64,000 nucleotides of DNA from Zanthoxylum bungeanum. Taxonomy: Eukaryota > Streptophyta > Magnoliopsida > Sapindales > Rutaceae. Made by a program: the position numbers and the translations under genes. The number at the start of each line of letters is the position of its first letter. Position 1 is the first letter of the stretch. Shown piece by piece: positions 35,244-48,236 of the stretch. Where the stretch lies: contig SKCR01033467.1 in assembly GCA_019454045.1 (NCBI GenBank), positions 186,001-250,000 of the forward strand. The letters are read 5' to 3'. The notes under the pieces are model-generated. The model searched no databases. It had not been told where the DNA came from and was given only the letters and a program-made list of their open reading frames with translations.

Positions 35244-36342
35244 GAACAACCTGAAGGTTTTATAGCTCCATGACAAGAAAAGAAAGTCTGTAAGTTATTT
35301 AAATCCTTGTATGGATTGAAACAAGCCCCGAAACAGTGGCATAAGAAGTTTGATGACACCATGTTGGCAAATGGTTTCAAAATCAATGAATGTGATAAAT
35401 GCATTTATGTCAGAGAGACAGAAGTTGGCTATGTCATTTTATGTCTCTACGTTGATGACATACTGATTGTCGGGAGTAATGTCAAAATGGTGAAATCTAC
35501 CAAGAATATGCTGAAATCCAAGTTTGACATGAAAGACATGGGCCTTGCAGATGTCATTCTCGGAATAAAGATCTCGAGAAGTCCATATGGACTTATTCTT
35601 GATCAGTCGCACTATGTGGACAAAATTCTTGGTAAATTCAACAATGATGATTTAGCTGTGGCTAGAACTCCTTTAGATGTGAGTTTACACCTATCAAAGA
35701 ATAGGGGAGATGGTATATCTCAAGTAGAATACTCTAGAGTGATCAGGAGTTTGATGTATCTATCGAGTTGTACAAGGCCTGATATAGCCTGTACAGTAAA
35801 CAAGCTCAGCAGATATACGAGTAATTCAGGGGTTGATCACTGGAAAGCAATAGTGAGAGTACTTAGGTACTTACGTTTTACTCGTAATTATGGGTTGCAC
35901 TATCATAGATATCCAGCTGTAGTCGAAGGATACAGTGATGCTAATTGGATATCTGACATGAAAGACTCAAAGTCTACTAGTGGTTATGTGTTTACACTAG
36001 CAGGTGCAGCTATATCATGGAAATCCTCCAAACAGACTGTGATAGCCAGATCTACAATGGAATCAGAATTCATTGCATTAGACAAGTGTGCTGAAGAAGC
36101 AGAATGGCTTCGAAATTTTCTAGAGGATATTCCAAGTTGGCCTAAGCCAGTGCCAGCAATTTGCATTCATTGCGATAGTCAATCTGCAATTGGAAGGGCA
36201 CATAACAATATGTATAATGGTAAGTCTAGACATATTAGTCGTAGACACAATACCGTTAGATAATTACTCTCTACTGGAGTTATTTCGATTGACTATGTAA
36301 AGTCAAAGGATAACATTGTGGATCCGCTAACAAAGGGTTAAA
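32609..36342 (+). pseudogene. Copia gag-pol, copy 1, with several stops and frameshifts
   Basis: Gag core ([17 protein letters not shown]) and a zinc knuckle CFNCDKMGHKSSEC are present. Next come protease WWIDTGATRHVC, GAG-pre-integrase [11 protein letters not shown], integrase with IHTDV, FIDDCTRF and RSDRGGEY, RT with [10 protein letters not shown], RNase H with [10 protein letters not shown], and the terminal DPLTKG block at about 36320-36340. Breaks include a one-base loss near 34282 compared with copy 2, and stop codons at about 34739, 34957, 35271 and 36261. The gag start is deleted. The region between the gag core and zinc knuckle is very short ([13 protein letters not shown]), and this is shared with copy 2. 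Confidence 0.88.
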
Positions 36343-37001
36343 TAGAGAGTTAGTTGTGAAATCATCGAGGGGAATGGGACTGAAGCCCATTAGATAAATG
36401 TTTATTACGAAGGAAAACCCAACCTTGTTGACTGGAGATCCCAAGATCTAGGTTCAATGGGACAACCTACTCGTAAAAGACATAATTGGATCACTGTGTG
36501 GGGTTACCCTCTAGTCCATTCCTATGATGAAATGAAACAGTGATGCTCGTATGGATAGAGGTTAAGCAAAGCTTTTAATGATTCTTATGCGTCGGGAATC
36601 CGAGCAGAGTATTACGAGATACTCTTAAATAAGAAATCACCTATGTGAGAGAGAAGTGGGGGCCGCTTCAAAGGGAATTGTACGGGGCACAATTTTAGAA
36701 ACTCTTGCAGAACCAGGTAGATGTTCATGGCCAAAATGAACATAATAATGAGAACTCAAATGTGTAGGTAAAATATCTGTGTGATATGTGTTCTCCAATT
36801 ACATGAACGGCAGTACAGTTCAATGACATCGCGTCAACTGTCAGCCAGTAATGAGATATATTTTCACAAGGAAGGTTCAAAGGCTGTGGCCTACCTATCC
36901 TACACAGGTGTTGAACCGTTGAACTCTTCTAGGTCAAAATAAAATGTTTTATAAAATAATTTTATTCGACGTTTTTCGCCAATTTCATTCATGTGGGGGA
37001 T

Positions 37002-38272
37002 TGTTGGAAAATGCTTATTCATAAGCATTTTGAGGCACAATTTCAAGCATGGTCCACTTCGTGTTAGTGGTTGTTATTGAATGATTCGGATACTCCTCCG
37101 TGAGTACTTCGAAATGGTATATTCATATGCTTAAAATGGTGCTTGGGTGAATGAGAAATTGTTGTTCAAAGTTCACCCATTGATGTTGGAAAATAAAGAT
37201 AAGTGAGCTTGTCCCACATGGGAAAGCTATAGAGAGAATATTAAGCTTATATATGATTGCTCATATGTAGATGGGTAAGAGTTGTAAGGATAGAGGCTCT
37301 CTCTACGTGCGCGCGGGGGGGGGTGCAAATCAAATCCGAACCAAGCTTGGCTCGTGTGCACCCGTGTGTCCTGCGTACACGAATGCCGACCAAAATGTGC
37401 AGGCCCGGCCCAACCGAATTTTGGATTTTCTCTACAATTTTTCCAAGCCTTTTGTAATTCCATAACAGCTAATTTAATTAGCTTGGTGGTTACATAGTTT
37501 ATTTCCATTAGTGCTAATTTAATTAGCTTAGTGGTTACAACAATGTGTAACATCTCCCATTATGAAATTTAATTGGCAAGTTAATTTCTATTAATTGAGA
37601 TGTGTTTCTTTTCCTATATAAACAACATCAGTTCTTGTTTTCAATATGAAATAGAATATAGAGAAAGATCATTTTCTTTGTTTTGTTAAAATGAGAGTTC
37701 AAACACTTTGTGGTTCTTTGGCTACGAGTCTGGTGGTGCCCTTTCTCGTACGTTTCCGTTGTATCCTGGGAAATAATCGTCTCACGTTCTACTGCACCTA
37801 CGGTAGGGGACGAATTTGATATTTGTTTAAGGATATTTTGTTTTACAACAGCCTCGGGAAAGTTCTGATTTGCCTCTGACTTCAGCATCAGCGTCTGCCT
37901 CTGACTTCAGCATCAGTGTCTGCCTTCTGCCTTCAGTCACGTCTGCCTCAGCCTCTGCCTCAGCTTCAGCCTCTGCCTCTGCCTCTACCTCTGCCTCAGC
38001 ATCTACCTCTGCCTTCAGCCTCTGCCTCTGCCATCAGCCTCTGCCGACAGCCTCTGCCATCAGCCTCTGCCGTCAGCCTCTGCCGTCAGCCTCTGCCTTC
38101 AGCCTCTGCCTCTCCATCTGCCTCTGCCCAGCATCTGCTTCTGCCTCTGCCTCTGCTCTTAGCCTCTACTGTCAGGGCCCGCCGTTAGGGTCTGATCCGA
38201 AGATTATTGTAATATTTGTCATATTTGGATTTCCCAATTACCGTGTAATAATTGTAATACATTGTACATACA
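37002..38272 (+). repeat. LTR2, complete (1271 bp)
   Basis: Preceded by the polypurine tract at about 36991-37000, begins TGTTGGAAAATGC and ends GTACATACA. The following internal sequence is not the common tRNA-Met primer site, so the primer tRNA is unknown. Confidence 0.88.
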
Positions 38273-38333
38273 TCTTAAAACAAAATTCGTACTCTGTGGA
38301 TTGGAAATCAGTCCAAACACAGTAGATCCGAAT

Positions 38334-40601
38334 ATGGCAGCCTCTTCGGCTGGCCAGAATGTTGTGGCAGCCCCCGTGGCTGACCAAAGTGCAGTGAGCC
38401 CCTTCGGCTGGCCAACTTGCATCAGCCTCTGGGCTTAATATGGCAGCCGTTGTGGCTGGCCAAGGTGTTTCTGCCTCAATGGCTAGACAACCTGTTGGAC
38501 ATGTGAGCCATGTCAATCCTGCTGCGGAAAAACCTGAAAAATTTAGTAGTCGGAATTTCAAAAGATGGCAACAGAAAATGTTATTCTACCTGACCACGTT
38601 GAACCTTGCGAGGTTTCTAAAGGAAGATGCTCATGTACCCAAAAAGGGTGAGATTGATATCCAAGTCATCAGTGCCATTGAAGCTTGGAAACATTCTGAA
38701 TTCCTATGTCGGAATTATATGCTGAATGGGCTAAGTGATTCCTTGTACAGTGTGTACGCTGGAATGAAAACAGCTAAAGGGCTTTGGGAATCTTTAGATC
38801 GAAAATATAAAACTGAGGATGCCGGTACTAAGAAATTTATCGTAGGCCGTTTCCTAGAGTTTAAAATGATTGATTCCAAAACTGTGATAAGCCAAGAACA
38901 AGAACCTCAAGAACAAAGGGTCAAAGATGAGCCCTAAAGGGGAGTTTCCAAGAAATCAAAATTTCAAGGAAAATGCTTCAACTGTGACAAAATGGGTCAC
39001 AAGTCTTCTGAGTGCAGACTGCCGAAGAAGAAAAATAAACAAGAGGCTAATGTGCTAGAAAACATGACTCAAGATGTTTCAGACATTAACCTCTCTGCTG
39101 TGGTTTCTAAGGTGAATCTAGTGGGTTCTAACCCAAGAGAGTGGTGGATTGATACTGGTGCCACTCGGCATGTATGCTCAGACAAGAGCATGTTTTCTTC
39201 ATTTGAGCCTGTTGAAAATGGGGAAAAGATATACATGGGAAATTCAGCAACATCTGAGATAGAAGGTCAATGAAAGGTGATTCTGAAGATGACCTCTGGG
39301 AAAGAGTTGACTCTGAACAATGTTCTGTATGTACCTGAAATACGGAAGAATCTTGTGTCTGGATCGCTTCTGAACAAGCATGGATTCCGGATGGTGTTCG
39401 AGTCTGATAAAGTAGTTTTGACTAAAAATGGGATGTATGTGGGAAAATGGTATGTAACTGATGGGCTTTTTAAGCTCAATGTAATGGTTGTTAAACCCAA
39501 AAATATCAATAAAGCTAGTTCTTCTGCTTATATTGTTGAGTATTCTAATCTTTGGCATGGTAGATTAGGACATGTTAATTTTAATTCATTGCGAAAGTTA
39601 ATTAACATGAATCATATTCCAATTTTAAAATTGATAACAAACATAAGTGTGATACTTGTGTTGAGGCAAAACTAACTAGATCATCTTTTCATAGTATTGA
39701 AAGAAACTCTGAACCACTTGATCTAATTCATACCGATGTATGTGATTTTAATTCAATACAATCGAGAGGCGGTAATAAATATTTTATTACCTTTATTGAT
39801 GATTGCACAAGATTTTGCTATGTATATTTAATGAAAAGCAAGGACGAAGCTATAGAGAAATTTGTTCTCTATAAGAATGAAGTTGAGAACCAACTGAATA
39901 AAAGAATTAAGGAGTTAAGAAGTGATCGTGGTGGTGAGTATGTTTTCCCTTTTGAATCACTTTGTGAACAAAATGGAATCATACATCAAACCACAGCTCC
40001 TTATTCACCTCAATCCAATGGGATTGCGGAACGTAAGAATCGTACCTTGAAAGAGATGATGAACGCTATGTTAATCAGCTCTGGCTTACCTCATATTATG
40101 TGGGGAGAAGTTGTCTTATCAGCTAATTACCTTTTAAATAAGGTACCACGGAAAGAAGCAGGGAAAACTCCTTATGAAATATGGAAAGGAAGAGTACCTT
40201 ACTATAAATTCCTACGAGTGTGGGGGTGTCTTGCCAAGGTAGTTATTCCTCCACCTAAAAAGGTGAAGATAGGACCAAAAACTGTTGATTGCATTTTCAT
40301 AGGATATGCACATAACAGTAATGATTATCGATTTCTTGTGCATGAGTCTAATGTACCAGATATTCACAAGAATACGATAATGGAATCGAGGAATGCACCC
40401 TTTTTCGAATACGTTTTTCCTTGTAAAACTAATTCGAATTCAGATGTGCACAAACGGGCACATGAGACTATCATTGAAGATCGTCAGGACCGAGAACAAA
40501 TTAATGTTCCAGAGGATCAACAAGTTGTTGAACCTGAACTAAGACGTAGCAAAAGAGCTAGAACGGAAAAATCATTTGGTCCAGATTTTCTGACATTTTT
40601 G
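38334..40601 (+). pseudogene. Copia gag-pol, copy 2, truncated before RT
   Basis: Starts at the gag ATG (38334, MAASSAGQNVVAAP). It suffers a 2-bp loss near 38396 and a stop near 39271 (TGA where copy 1 has GGA). It then continues through protease and integrase, which is intact from about 39831 (AERKNRTLKEMMN). It breaks off after SFGPDFLTFL, where the sequence jumps into LTR3. RT and RNase H are absent. Confidence 0.87.
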
Positions 40602-41253
40602 CTATATAAACAACATCAGTTCTTGTTTTCAAAATATGAAATAGAATATAGAGAAAGATCATTTTCTTTGTTTTGTTAAAATGAGAGTTCAAACACTTTG
40701 TGGTTCGTTGGCTACGAGTCTGGTGGTGCCCATTCTCGTACGTTTCCGTTGTATCCTGGGAAATAATCGTCTCACGTTCTACTGCACCTACGGTAGGGGA
40801 CGAATTTATTTTAAGGATATTGTTGTTTTACAACAAGCCTCGGGAAAGTTCTGATTTGCCTCTGACTTCAGCATCAGCGTCTGCCTCTGACTTCAGCATC
40901 AGTGTCTGCCTTCTGCCTTCAGTCAGCGTCTGCCTCAGCCTCTGCCTCAGCTTCAGCCTCAGCCTCTGCCTCTGCCTCTACCTCTGCCTCAGCATCTGCC
41001 TCTGCCTTCAGCCTCTGCCTCTGCCATCAGCCTCTGCCGACAGCCTCTGCCATCAGCCTCTGCCGTCTGCCTCTGTCTTCAACCTCTGCCTCTGCCATCT
41101 GCCTCTGCCCAGCATCTGCTTCTGCCTCTGCCTCTGCTCTTAGCCTCTACTGTCAGGGCCCGCCGTTAGGGTCTGATCCGAAGATTATTGTAATATTTGT
41201 CATATTTGGATTTCCCAATTACCGTGTAATAATTGTAATACATTGTACATACA
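40602..41253 (+). repeat. LTR3, 5'-truncated (about 650 bp)
   Basis: Matches LTR2 from about 37614 to its end GTACATACA, followed by the ATTAT TSD. Its 5' 610 bp or so are missing. The breakpoint joins copy-2 pol directly to the TATA region of the LTR. Confidence 0.85.
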
Positions 41254-43131
41254 ATTATAATATATTTTAGAAATTCAGAAAATAAGTAAGAAAAAACAAA
41301 ATCTCTACAATTGTATGTTAGTATTTATTAAGAGCATCCACATTCGGGAGTTATAAATGAGAAGTTAAATTTATTTTATGATTTTTCTGAAGGAATCTTC
41401 GAGAGCTCAAAATAAAAATCTCATAGTGAGGGGAGTTAAAAAAAATTATCAAAATATAACTTTGGCTTTCCAAATTTTTAATCTCTCACTATGGACTAGA
41501 CTATGATGATTATTGAATTTTGACATCTTGAATGATCTAAAGTGAATGGTCACACTGGTATAGGGGGAGACTACAATTTGATTGATTTAAAAATAATATT
41601 ATTTTAAAGAAAAAATTTAAATCTTTACTGTAAATTTATGTTCTGAGTTGAGAATTATGATTCGCTGACGAGTTATTTTTTGGTTTTTTCAACGAAAATA
41701 GCTCATCCATTATAAATGTTCTGAGTTAGTTTTTAACATGTTGAAAAGTTTGAAAACAACACATTGCGTATTTAAAACGAACAATATTATGCTTAATGAG
41801 ATTTAGTTCAACGTGGAATTTTTTTCTCTATTTTCTAAAATTTGCTGAGATTGATAAATGATATTTTTCAAAACAATATTAAAATTAAGAAATATCATAT
41901 GATTCAACGGACACAAGTATTGATGATCACGCCGCCAACGCTATTGATATGTAATAAAGAGTAAATTATTCCATCTTTAGAGCTACAAGGAAGAGTGGCA
42001 GAAAGGTCATTTCATATTGAAAAAAGGGTATCCATCAAATCCAGGATGTTTAGTTCACTACACCCCTTAAAATTAAAGGTATCTTTGTCGGATTGATAGA
42101 ATTTTCCGACTTTGAATGGACTTGTCCGGACAAAAGAACATAAAATTGAAACGAAGCCGTTTCATCATTCCCTCTTAGAACCAGACAAAAACCAACTCTG
42201 CATTTCAAAAACCGAACCGGAACTTTGGGTCCAATTTTGGAGTTTAGTGCATGGAAAACGAGATCATAATATACTACTAATCGTGGTTATGGCGTAAAAG
42301 ACATTCTTGATTAACTGACACGTGTTAATACTTTACCCACGTGCCAACTGCTCCCTTACACTTTTCATTTTGTTTGCTTCCACGTAAGACCTTTAGCACC
42401 ATTTCATTATTGTACTCGTAGTTCATCACCTTCGTTGTTGAATATATTTAGATCAGTGATGTCACATAAATTGTGATATTTGATTTGCTTACGGTAATTT
42501 AAAAATCTTTTATATTGTAGTAAATTGGTGAATTGTATTATATTTCTTTGATTTTGATCCCTAAAATTTAATGATTTAGCAAACAACTTCATCTGTCATA
42601 TTGTGAGTAATTGTACACTAATAAATATAACAATCAAAATATCTTGATTCTTATTAGTCTCGTCTCATCCTGAATTCCAATTGATTTGTATGTATGAAAT
42701 AATTCGGAATCTCGTCGGTGTTCATAAAATCATTCTCGACACATTTACTATTTGAACAAATTAGATCTCTATGTGAAAAGAAACCATCTCCGAAAAATTA
42801 TTTTAGCAAAATTATTCAATCCTGAGCTGGGATTTATGAGATTTAACTCAACCTATGATGGGTTTAAGAACCATTGGTGACACTGAAATTGGTGTGATAA
42901 ATAAATTATAAATAAAATTAAAATGATACATGCAGATGCAGTTTGGTTAAATGTGATAAACCAATGGGATTCGAATTTGATTTGGGGAATATCAATCAAA
43001 AAATTAGGGAAGGTGACATCATAAATCCAATCATACAGAAACTAAGGTTTAATCATCGAACACTGTGTAAACCCAACTGTTGCATTGAAACTCACAGCTT
43101 TAGGAAATTATTAATAAGATGAAGATGGTGT

Positions 43132-43306
43132 AGCCCAAAGGGTGTGGCTTGGTGGTGTAGGATTCAGGATTTTACCTTGAGGTTCTGGGTTCGAATTCAG
43201 GGGGTGCATTTCTTGTAAGAGCCTGGGACAGCCGGTGGTTTTACCTGTACCGTGGGCCAGAATGGGTGGTTTGGTGACGGGATTTCCATCGTTTCAAAAA
43301 AAAAAA
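43132..43306 (+). mobile_element. SINE family A copy
   Basis: CCAAAGGGTGTGGCTTGGTG (A-box side), GGTTCGAATTC (B box), 'ttcttgtaagagcctgggacagccgg' and 'gtttccatcgtttc'-like end with A-tail at 43296-43306. No clear TSD. Confidence 0.8.
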
Positions 43307-43828
43307 TTTGGTTTTAAAATTGGACGGGACAGTAGATTCAACTAATGCTCCGGAGAATGAAAAAAAAATAGATTAAAATCAGTGAAACGGATTTATTGAT
43401 TTTTAATCAAAAAATTTTAAAATTATTAATATTGTTGATTGGTTATGATAGTTCAACCATAACGGTTCAAAAGATTGAATATATGGTGTTCATTAAATTT
43501 TTTATATCATCATTTAATTATCGATCTAATTTTTTATAATATTGTTCTAATTGTTTTTCAAAAAATAAAAAAGCTTGATGAACTTGTGAAAGTGGTTTTG
43601 ATTACATTGTTCAGCTTTTGGATTTGACATGACATTGGGACACTTCTTTTCTTTTCCTTACTTTAACTGTGAACAAGTCAAGGACTCGAGTGCTTCTGCA
43701 GAATTTTTTTTTTAACTGTGGACAAGACAAGGACTCAAGTGTTTCTTCTGCAGAGTATTTTTTTTTTTTTTTTTTTTCCTTTTGTATGGTAAAAAAATTT
43801 GCAGAGGCAATTGAGTCATCAACTTGCT

Positions 43829-44081
43829 ACACCCGAAGAGTTTTCTCAATGATAAAGGTTTTGGGCTTAAGTGATTTGCTTCATCTCAGATTCAATGTTA
43901 GAATCTCACTAAATGCATTTTCTTGTGGCCATGTCCCATGGTGTGAAAAGTCAGCGACTTATCCTGATCTGTGTTGGAAACTTCTGAGGGCACAAGGGCG
44001 ACAAGGCACATGTCCCGAAGATTAGTCGAGGTGCGCGTAAGCTGACCCGAACACCCCGATTATCAAAAACAAAAAACAAAA
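43829..44081 (+). mobile_element. SINE family B (Au-like) copy
   Basis: TSD AACTTGCT at 43821-43828 and 44082-44089. The body has 'tgataaaggttttgggcttaag', the B-box region, 'ccatggtgtgaaaagtcagcg', 'gaggtgcgcgtaagctg' and an A-rich tail. A short local duplication lies at about 43995-44015. Confidence 0.78.
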
Positions 44082-44219
44082 AACTTGCTTAATCCCTGCT
44101 TTCTTCTTGTGGTTACATTTTCCAGAAAAATTAGGGCATGACATGATGATATCTAAATGAAGCTACATTTATATAAATAAAGATGTATTTTTTTATTGGT
44201 TTTAAAATGTAAATCATAT

Positions 44220-44397
44220 ATTTATTTATTTTGAAACGATGGAAACATCGCCACCAAACCACCTATTCTGGGCCGCGGTGTAGGTAAAACTACCGGCTGT
44301 CCCAGACTCTTACAAGAAGTGCACCATCTGGATTCGAACCCAGAACCTCAAGGTGAGATCCTGAACCCTACACCACCAAACCACACCCCTTGGGGAC
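44220..44397 (-). mobile_element. SINE family A copy with TSD
   Basis: Flanked by AATGTAAATCATAT (44206-44219) and AATGTAAATCATAT (44398-44411). On the minus strand it starts CCCCAAGGGGTGTGGTTTGG and has the B box GGTTCGAATCC. Confidence 0.85.
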
Positions 44398-44910
44398 AAT
44401 GTAAATCATATTGTGAACTTGTATTCGACATTTTACTTTTACAACGCCTCTATTGGCAAATTAAGATTTGGACATTTTTCAAAATACAAAGATTAGACTA
44501 AAACGAATATTTAACTCAAACTATAAGAACTAAGGTTTGAAATTCGTTGTGCAAAAGAAACTGGCTTCTTAAATGTGTTAATTGAATCAGATATCTTTAA
44601 TGTTGTAAATCGTGTGTGATGGGAAGAACTGACGATTTCAAATAGTTTTTTTTTTTTGGGTATAATTTGGATATTAAAGACACACTTAGGGATCCTAATT
44701 ATTTTAAGATTCAGTTTAGGCCTAAAGTCTGTAAGTTGGCTTCTCAAAGATGTTAATTGGATCAGATAGAACTAGCTAATTCAAATAATTTTTTTATTTA
44801 TTTTAGATATTTAAGACACACATAGAGATCCTAATTATGTTAAGAAATTGTAATGTGTCTGCACATAAATTGGCCAAAATAACTTGTACAAATGGTATCA
44901 TTATCACTAG

Positions 44911-45057
44911 TCCTCAAAGGACGTGGTTTGGTGATGTAGGGTTCGGGATCTCACCTTGAGGTATTAGGTTCAATTGGACAGCCGGAGGTTTTACCTACTC
45001 CGCTTAAAGCTTAAACCCAGAATGAGTGATTTGACGGTGAAATTTCCAACGATTTGG
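44911..45057 (+). mobile_element. SINE family A, internally shortened
   Basis: Starts TCCTCAAAGGACGTGGTTTG and ends AAATTTCCAACGATTTGGG. About 30 bp are missing after the B-box region (GGTTCAATTGGACAGCC) compared with full copies. Confidence 0.7.
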
Positions 45058-45449
45058 GATCTTATATGTTTTGTTTATTTGGGTCCCAAAGCAACAGTGT
45101 GAGCACCAAAGTGAGTTATGAGTAAGCATATTATAAGATGGTGCCAAAACAAGGACATAGCATCACACCACTCACCTAAAACACTTATTATATTTGCCCA
45201 TTCTTTAGCAAACAATGAGTCACATTTTATGAAAATCACTTCTTCACTTTTTTAAAATTTATCAATATAATTGAGGTTGAGGGTATTTTATGAGTAAAGA
45301 TGTTAGGTACATACCATAATATTTTTTTGGCCATTAGAAAAGTGACTAGTCAACACTTTCAATTCTTATATTCATTGTGAAGATGACATTGTTTCCCATC
45401 TTAGGTTTTTTTTTTTTTTTTTTTTTTCCCATTATAAGCACCATATTGA

Positions 45450-45740
45450 AGTAAGGGTGGCAGAAAAGCCCGAAGATCGGCCCGGGGTGGAAAAAACTCC
45501 GGTCGGGCCTCAAAATCCGGGCCCGGCTTTCCAATTTTAGCCCGGGACAAAATAAAATAAATATATTTTTAGCATTTTTATTTAGTTTTAGCATTTAAAT
45601 TGTAAATTTATCAACGAAACTTGTGATTTATTTGTAAATTGTCTTTATATATAATTTTAATGTATTTTATATTTGTATTTTTAAATTTTAAAAAAATTTG
45701 GGCAAAAAAAAAATCTCGGGCCGGGCATGTGTGACATAAT
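45450..45740. mobile_element. Short GCCCGG-rich TIR-like element
   Basis: The left part is rich in 'gcccgg/ccggg' words (45470-45548), the centre is A/T-rich, and the right end is TCTCGGGCCGGGC at about 45713-45727. This layout resembles small non-autonomous hAT elements. Ends and TSD were not fixed. Confidence 0.3.
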
Positions 45741-46349
45741 ATAACAAACAAATTAGTAAATAATATGTATGATTTAATATATACATCTTTTTAGTTGTTT
45801 TTTTTAATATTTTAGCACGTGTAACAATGAATTATTGAATTGTTGCACGAATATTATGATACATTAGATTTTCTCCACCTTAGAGCGTTGATACTTGTGT
45901 AACTCACAATTCTCCATAACTGATGCAATAACAAAATTGATTGAAATTTCACTTATTTTTTAAAAAAAAAAAAAAACTAAGTGAACGTTCAATGAGAAAA
46001 ATCTAATATTAGATTTCGATGTTTATATTTGTGTCAAAACTTTGGGTTGAAATATCTCTAACCTTGATTATAACTTATTACATAATGACATTCTAATTTT
46101 CCACCGCACCCATGTGATTGATATTTGAACCACAAATTTATTATTTTCACTCAAAATATTTTATCGATTGAACTAGTTAGTACATAACAATTTCCGGACT
46201 TTTTTTTATCCAATATAACCACGTATTAATTAATTGAATAAGGCCATTTACACTTCATTCTTGAATTCATGCCCTAATGTTTAATTAATTAAAGTAATAA
46301 TCCCTTGATGTGAAGATACATGAGTAAAAGAGAGAAGAGTTCATCCAAG

Positions 46350-46582
46350 GGGTTGCCGGTAAAGGATTTGGGCTTGAGTGGTTTGCTCTCTCTCAGGTTC
46401 AAGATTCGAATCTCACTATATGTATTTTTTTGGGGCCATGCCCCCTGGTGTGAAAAGCCAGCGACTTATCCTGATCTGTATTGGGAAACTTCTGAGGGCA
46501 TGAGGCACAGGTCCCGGGAATTAGTCGAGGTGCGCGTAAGCTGGCCCGGACACCCTGATTATCAAAAAAAAAAAAAAAAAAA
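46350..46582 (+). mobile_element. SINE family B (Au-like) copy
   Basis: TSD TCATCCAAG at 46341-46349 and 46583-46591. It starts GGGTTGCCGGTAAAGG (A box shortened), has GATTCGAATCTC (B box), 'ccagcgacttatcctgatct' and ends CCCTGATTATC plus an A-tail. Confidence 0.82.
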
Positions 46583-48236
46583 TCATCCAAGCAACATTGA
46601 ATTATTGAATTGAAAATCATATCTTGTCCTTCTTTTGTTAGAAATAATTGAGGGAAATCATTAAAAACTATTTGAAGTTCTCTCTCTATTTTTTTAATAA
46701 TGAAAAAAAAAAACATTCACTTTTGCAATGTTAAGGGCACAAAGATATTGAAATCATAAGGTATAGGCATGTTATATGCTTCATCAAATCTAGTTATTTT
46801 TTTGAAAACTAATCAATTTGAGTGAACTATTTTTCTATTTGCTTTCAATTTTTAGAAATCCAACCAAACAAGATTCACTCATTATCCCTTTTGCACACCA
46901 ATCTCTTTCAACAAAAGTATCTACTTTGCAAAAGTCATGGGCAACATCTTATAAAAAGCATGATCTTATGAATCATAAACGAATTTATAGATCAGAAATT
47001 AACTGTAAATTCAAAAAGTTTTGGATATTTTTAGACCCCAAATACTCCCATTCAACTAATAAATTAATGTGATTTTGTTTTGTAATTATTGGTATTCATA
47101 ATTATTAGAAAATAGCTTGTATTTAATATTATGTACATAAATTGGCTAGTTGTTGCAGCGGAAGGTACAATAAACCCGCATAGCAAAAAATACTGCTATT
47201 TGGGTTAGTATTTAAAAAAAAAATATTATACCCTTAATTTCATATAATAAATTTTACAACTGAACAAATTGGACTTAAGCACGTTACTGAACTAACTTAA
47301 ATTTGTATGTCTCTCTATTATTTTCTCTATGCGATTATAATTTATCCATACGCGTTATAATTTTACAATTTTAATTTATTTTTCACATATTAAGAATTAA
47401 ATAGGAAAAAATTCCATATAAAAAGTAAAGATACCAAAATAAATTACAATAATTGATAAACATCAAACAAATAGTTGAGTAGTTGACTCATGATTAATGT
47501 TAATTATACCTATGAAAAAGATTTATCATCATGAATTATTGTGTTTGTATAAATTAAAGTTACACGTATCAAAAAAAAAAAAAAAAAGCTAGCTACATAC
47601 TTATTGATAGATTTATGAATCTTAACTAATAAATTGACCAATATTTTCCTGTTTTTTCTAATTTTAATTTTCTTTAAATTAAATTAGTAAAATATTTGTT
47701 CCATTATACTAATACCCATATTTATAATAAATATCAATTTGCTCCCCTGAAATGAAATAATTAATAATACAAGTGATGGTCAAGGCAACAACCAGCACAG
47801 CTTTAGATACTGGCACTGAGAGAGAAATAAAGAGTCACAAATTAAAGAGGCACATCATTTATAAAATAAATAAATAAATAAATAAAAATTCATCCCACTA
47901 TATTCAATAAAAAAGTTTATAAGCAAAATAAAAGTGTTGCTTCAAAGCTAAAAAAATCAAACACTGGCAGCAGTGTTTATGTACCAACTGGCCTGACTAG
48001 CAATTGTTGGAAAATTTCACATCTAATTATTATTTGTAAAAAAAATTTCAACTTTAATGAGCATTCTTAAAGATGCAAACACAGTGAATTTTAATGAGCT
48101 TTATCTTGCCCTAAATTGTATTGAAATTTCTCTGATCGATTATATATGTCGACTCTCTTCATGATCACCTCTGTTTCTATTGTTAATTTATATGGTTAAA
48201 ATAAATTTGAAGTCATGTACAAAATCATTTGACTTG

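Larger units (their letters stand above)
31869..37570. other. AATTTAATTAGCTT direct repeats within LTR1 and LTR2
   Basis: In LTR1 the words 'gctaatttaattagctt(g/a)gtggttaca' occur twice, at about 31832 and 31880. The same pair appears in LTR2 at about 37469 and 37514. This is a short internal duplication of the LTR promoter region ahead of the TATA box. Confidence 0.6.
31369..41253 (+). mobile_element. Ty1/copia element in tandem form: LTR-internal-LTR-partial internal-partial LTR
   Basis: The whole 9.9-kb block is enclosed by a single pair of ATTAT TSDs, 31364-31368 and 41254-41258. Order: LTR1 31369-about 32600, internal copy 1 to 37001 with the polypurine tract ATGTGGGGGA, LTR2 37002-38272, internal copy 2 38273-about 40601, LTR3 about 40602-41253. 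The two internal copies are nearly identical where they overlap. One insertion followed by unequal recombination or duplication, then deletion, explains the layout. Neither copy can make a full polyprotein. Confidence 0.88.
41259..48231. other. Repeat-rich intergenic region, no gene seen
   Basis: Contains SINEs at 43132, 43829, 44220, 44911 and 46350, and a GCCCGG-rich short element at about 45450-45740. No ORF carries a recognisable domain. Confidence 0.6.
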
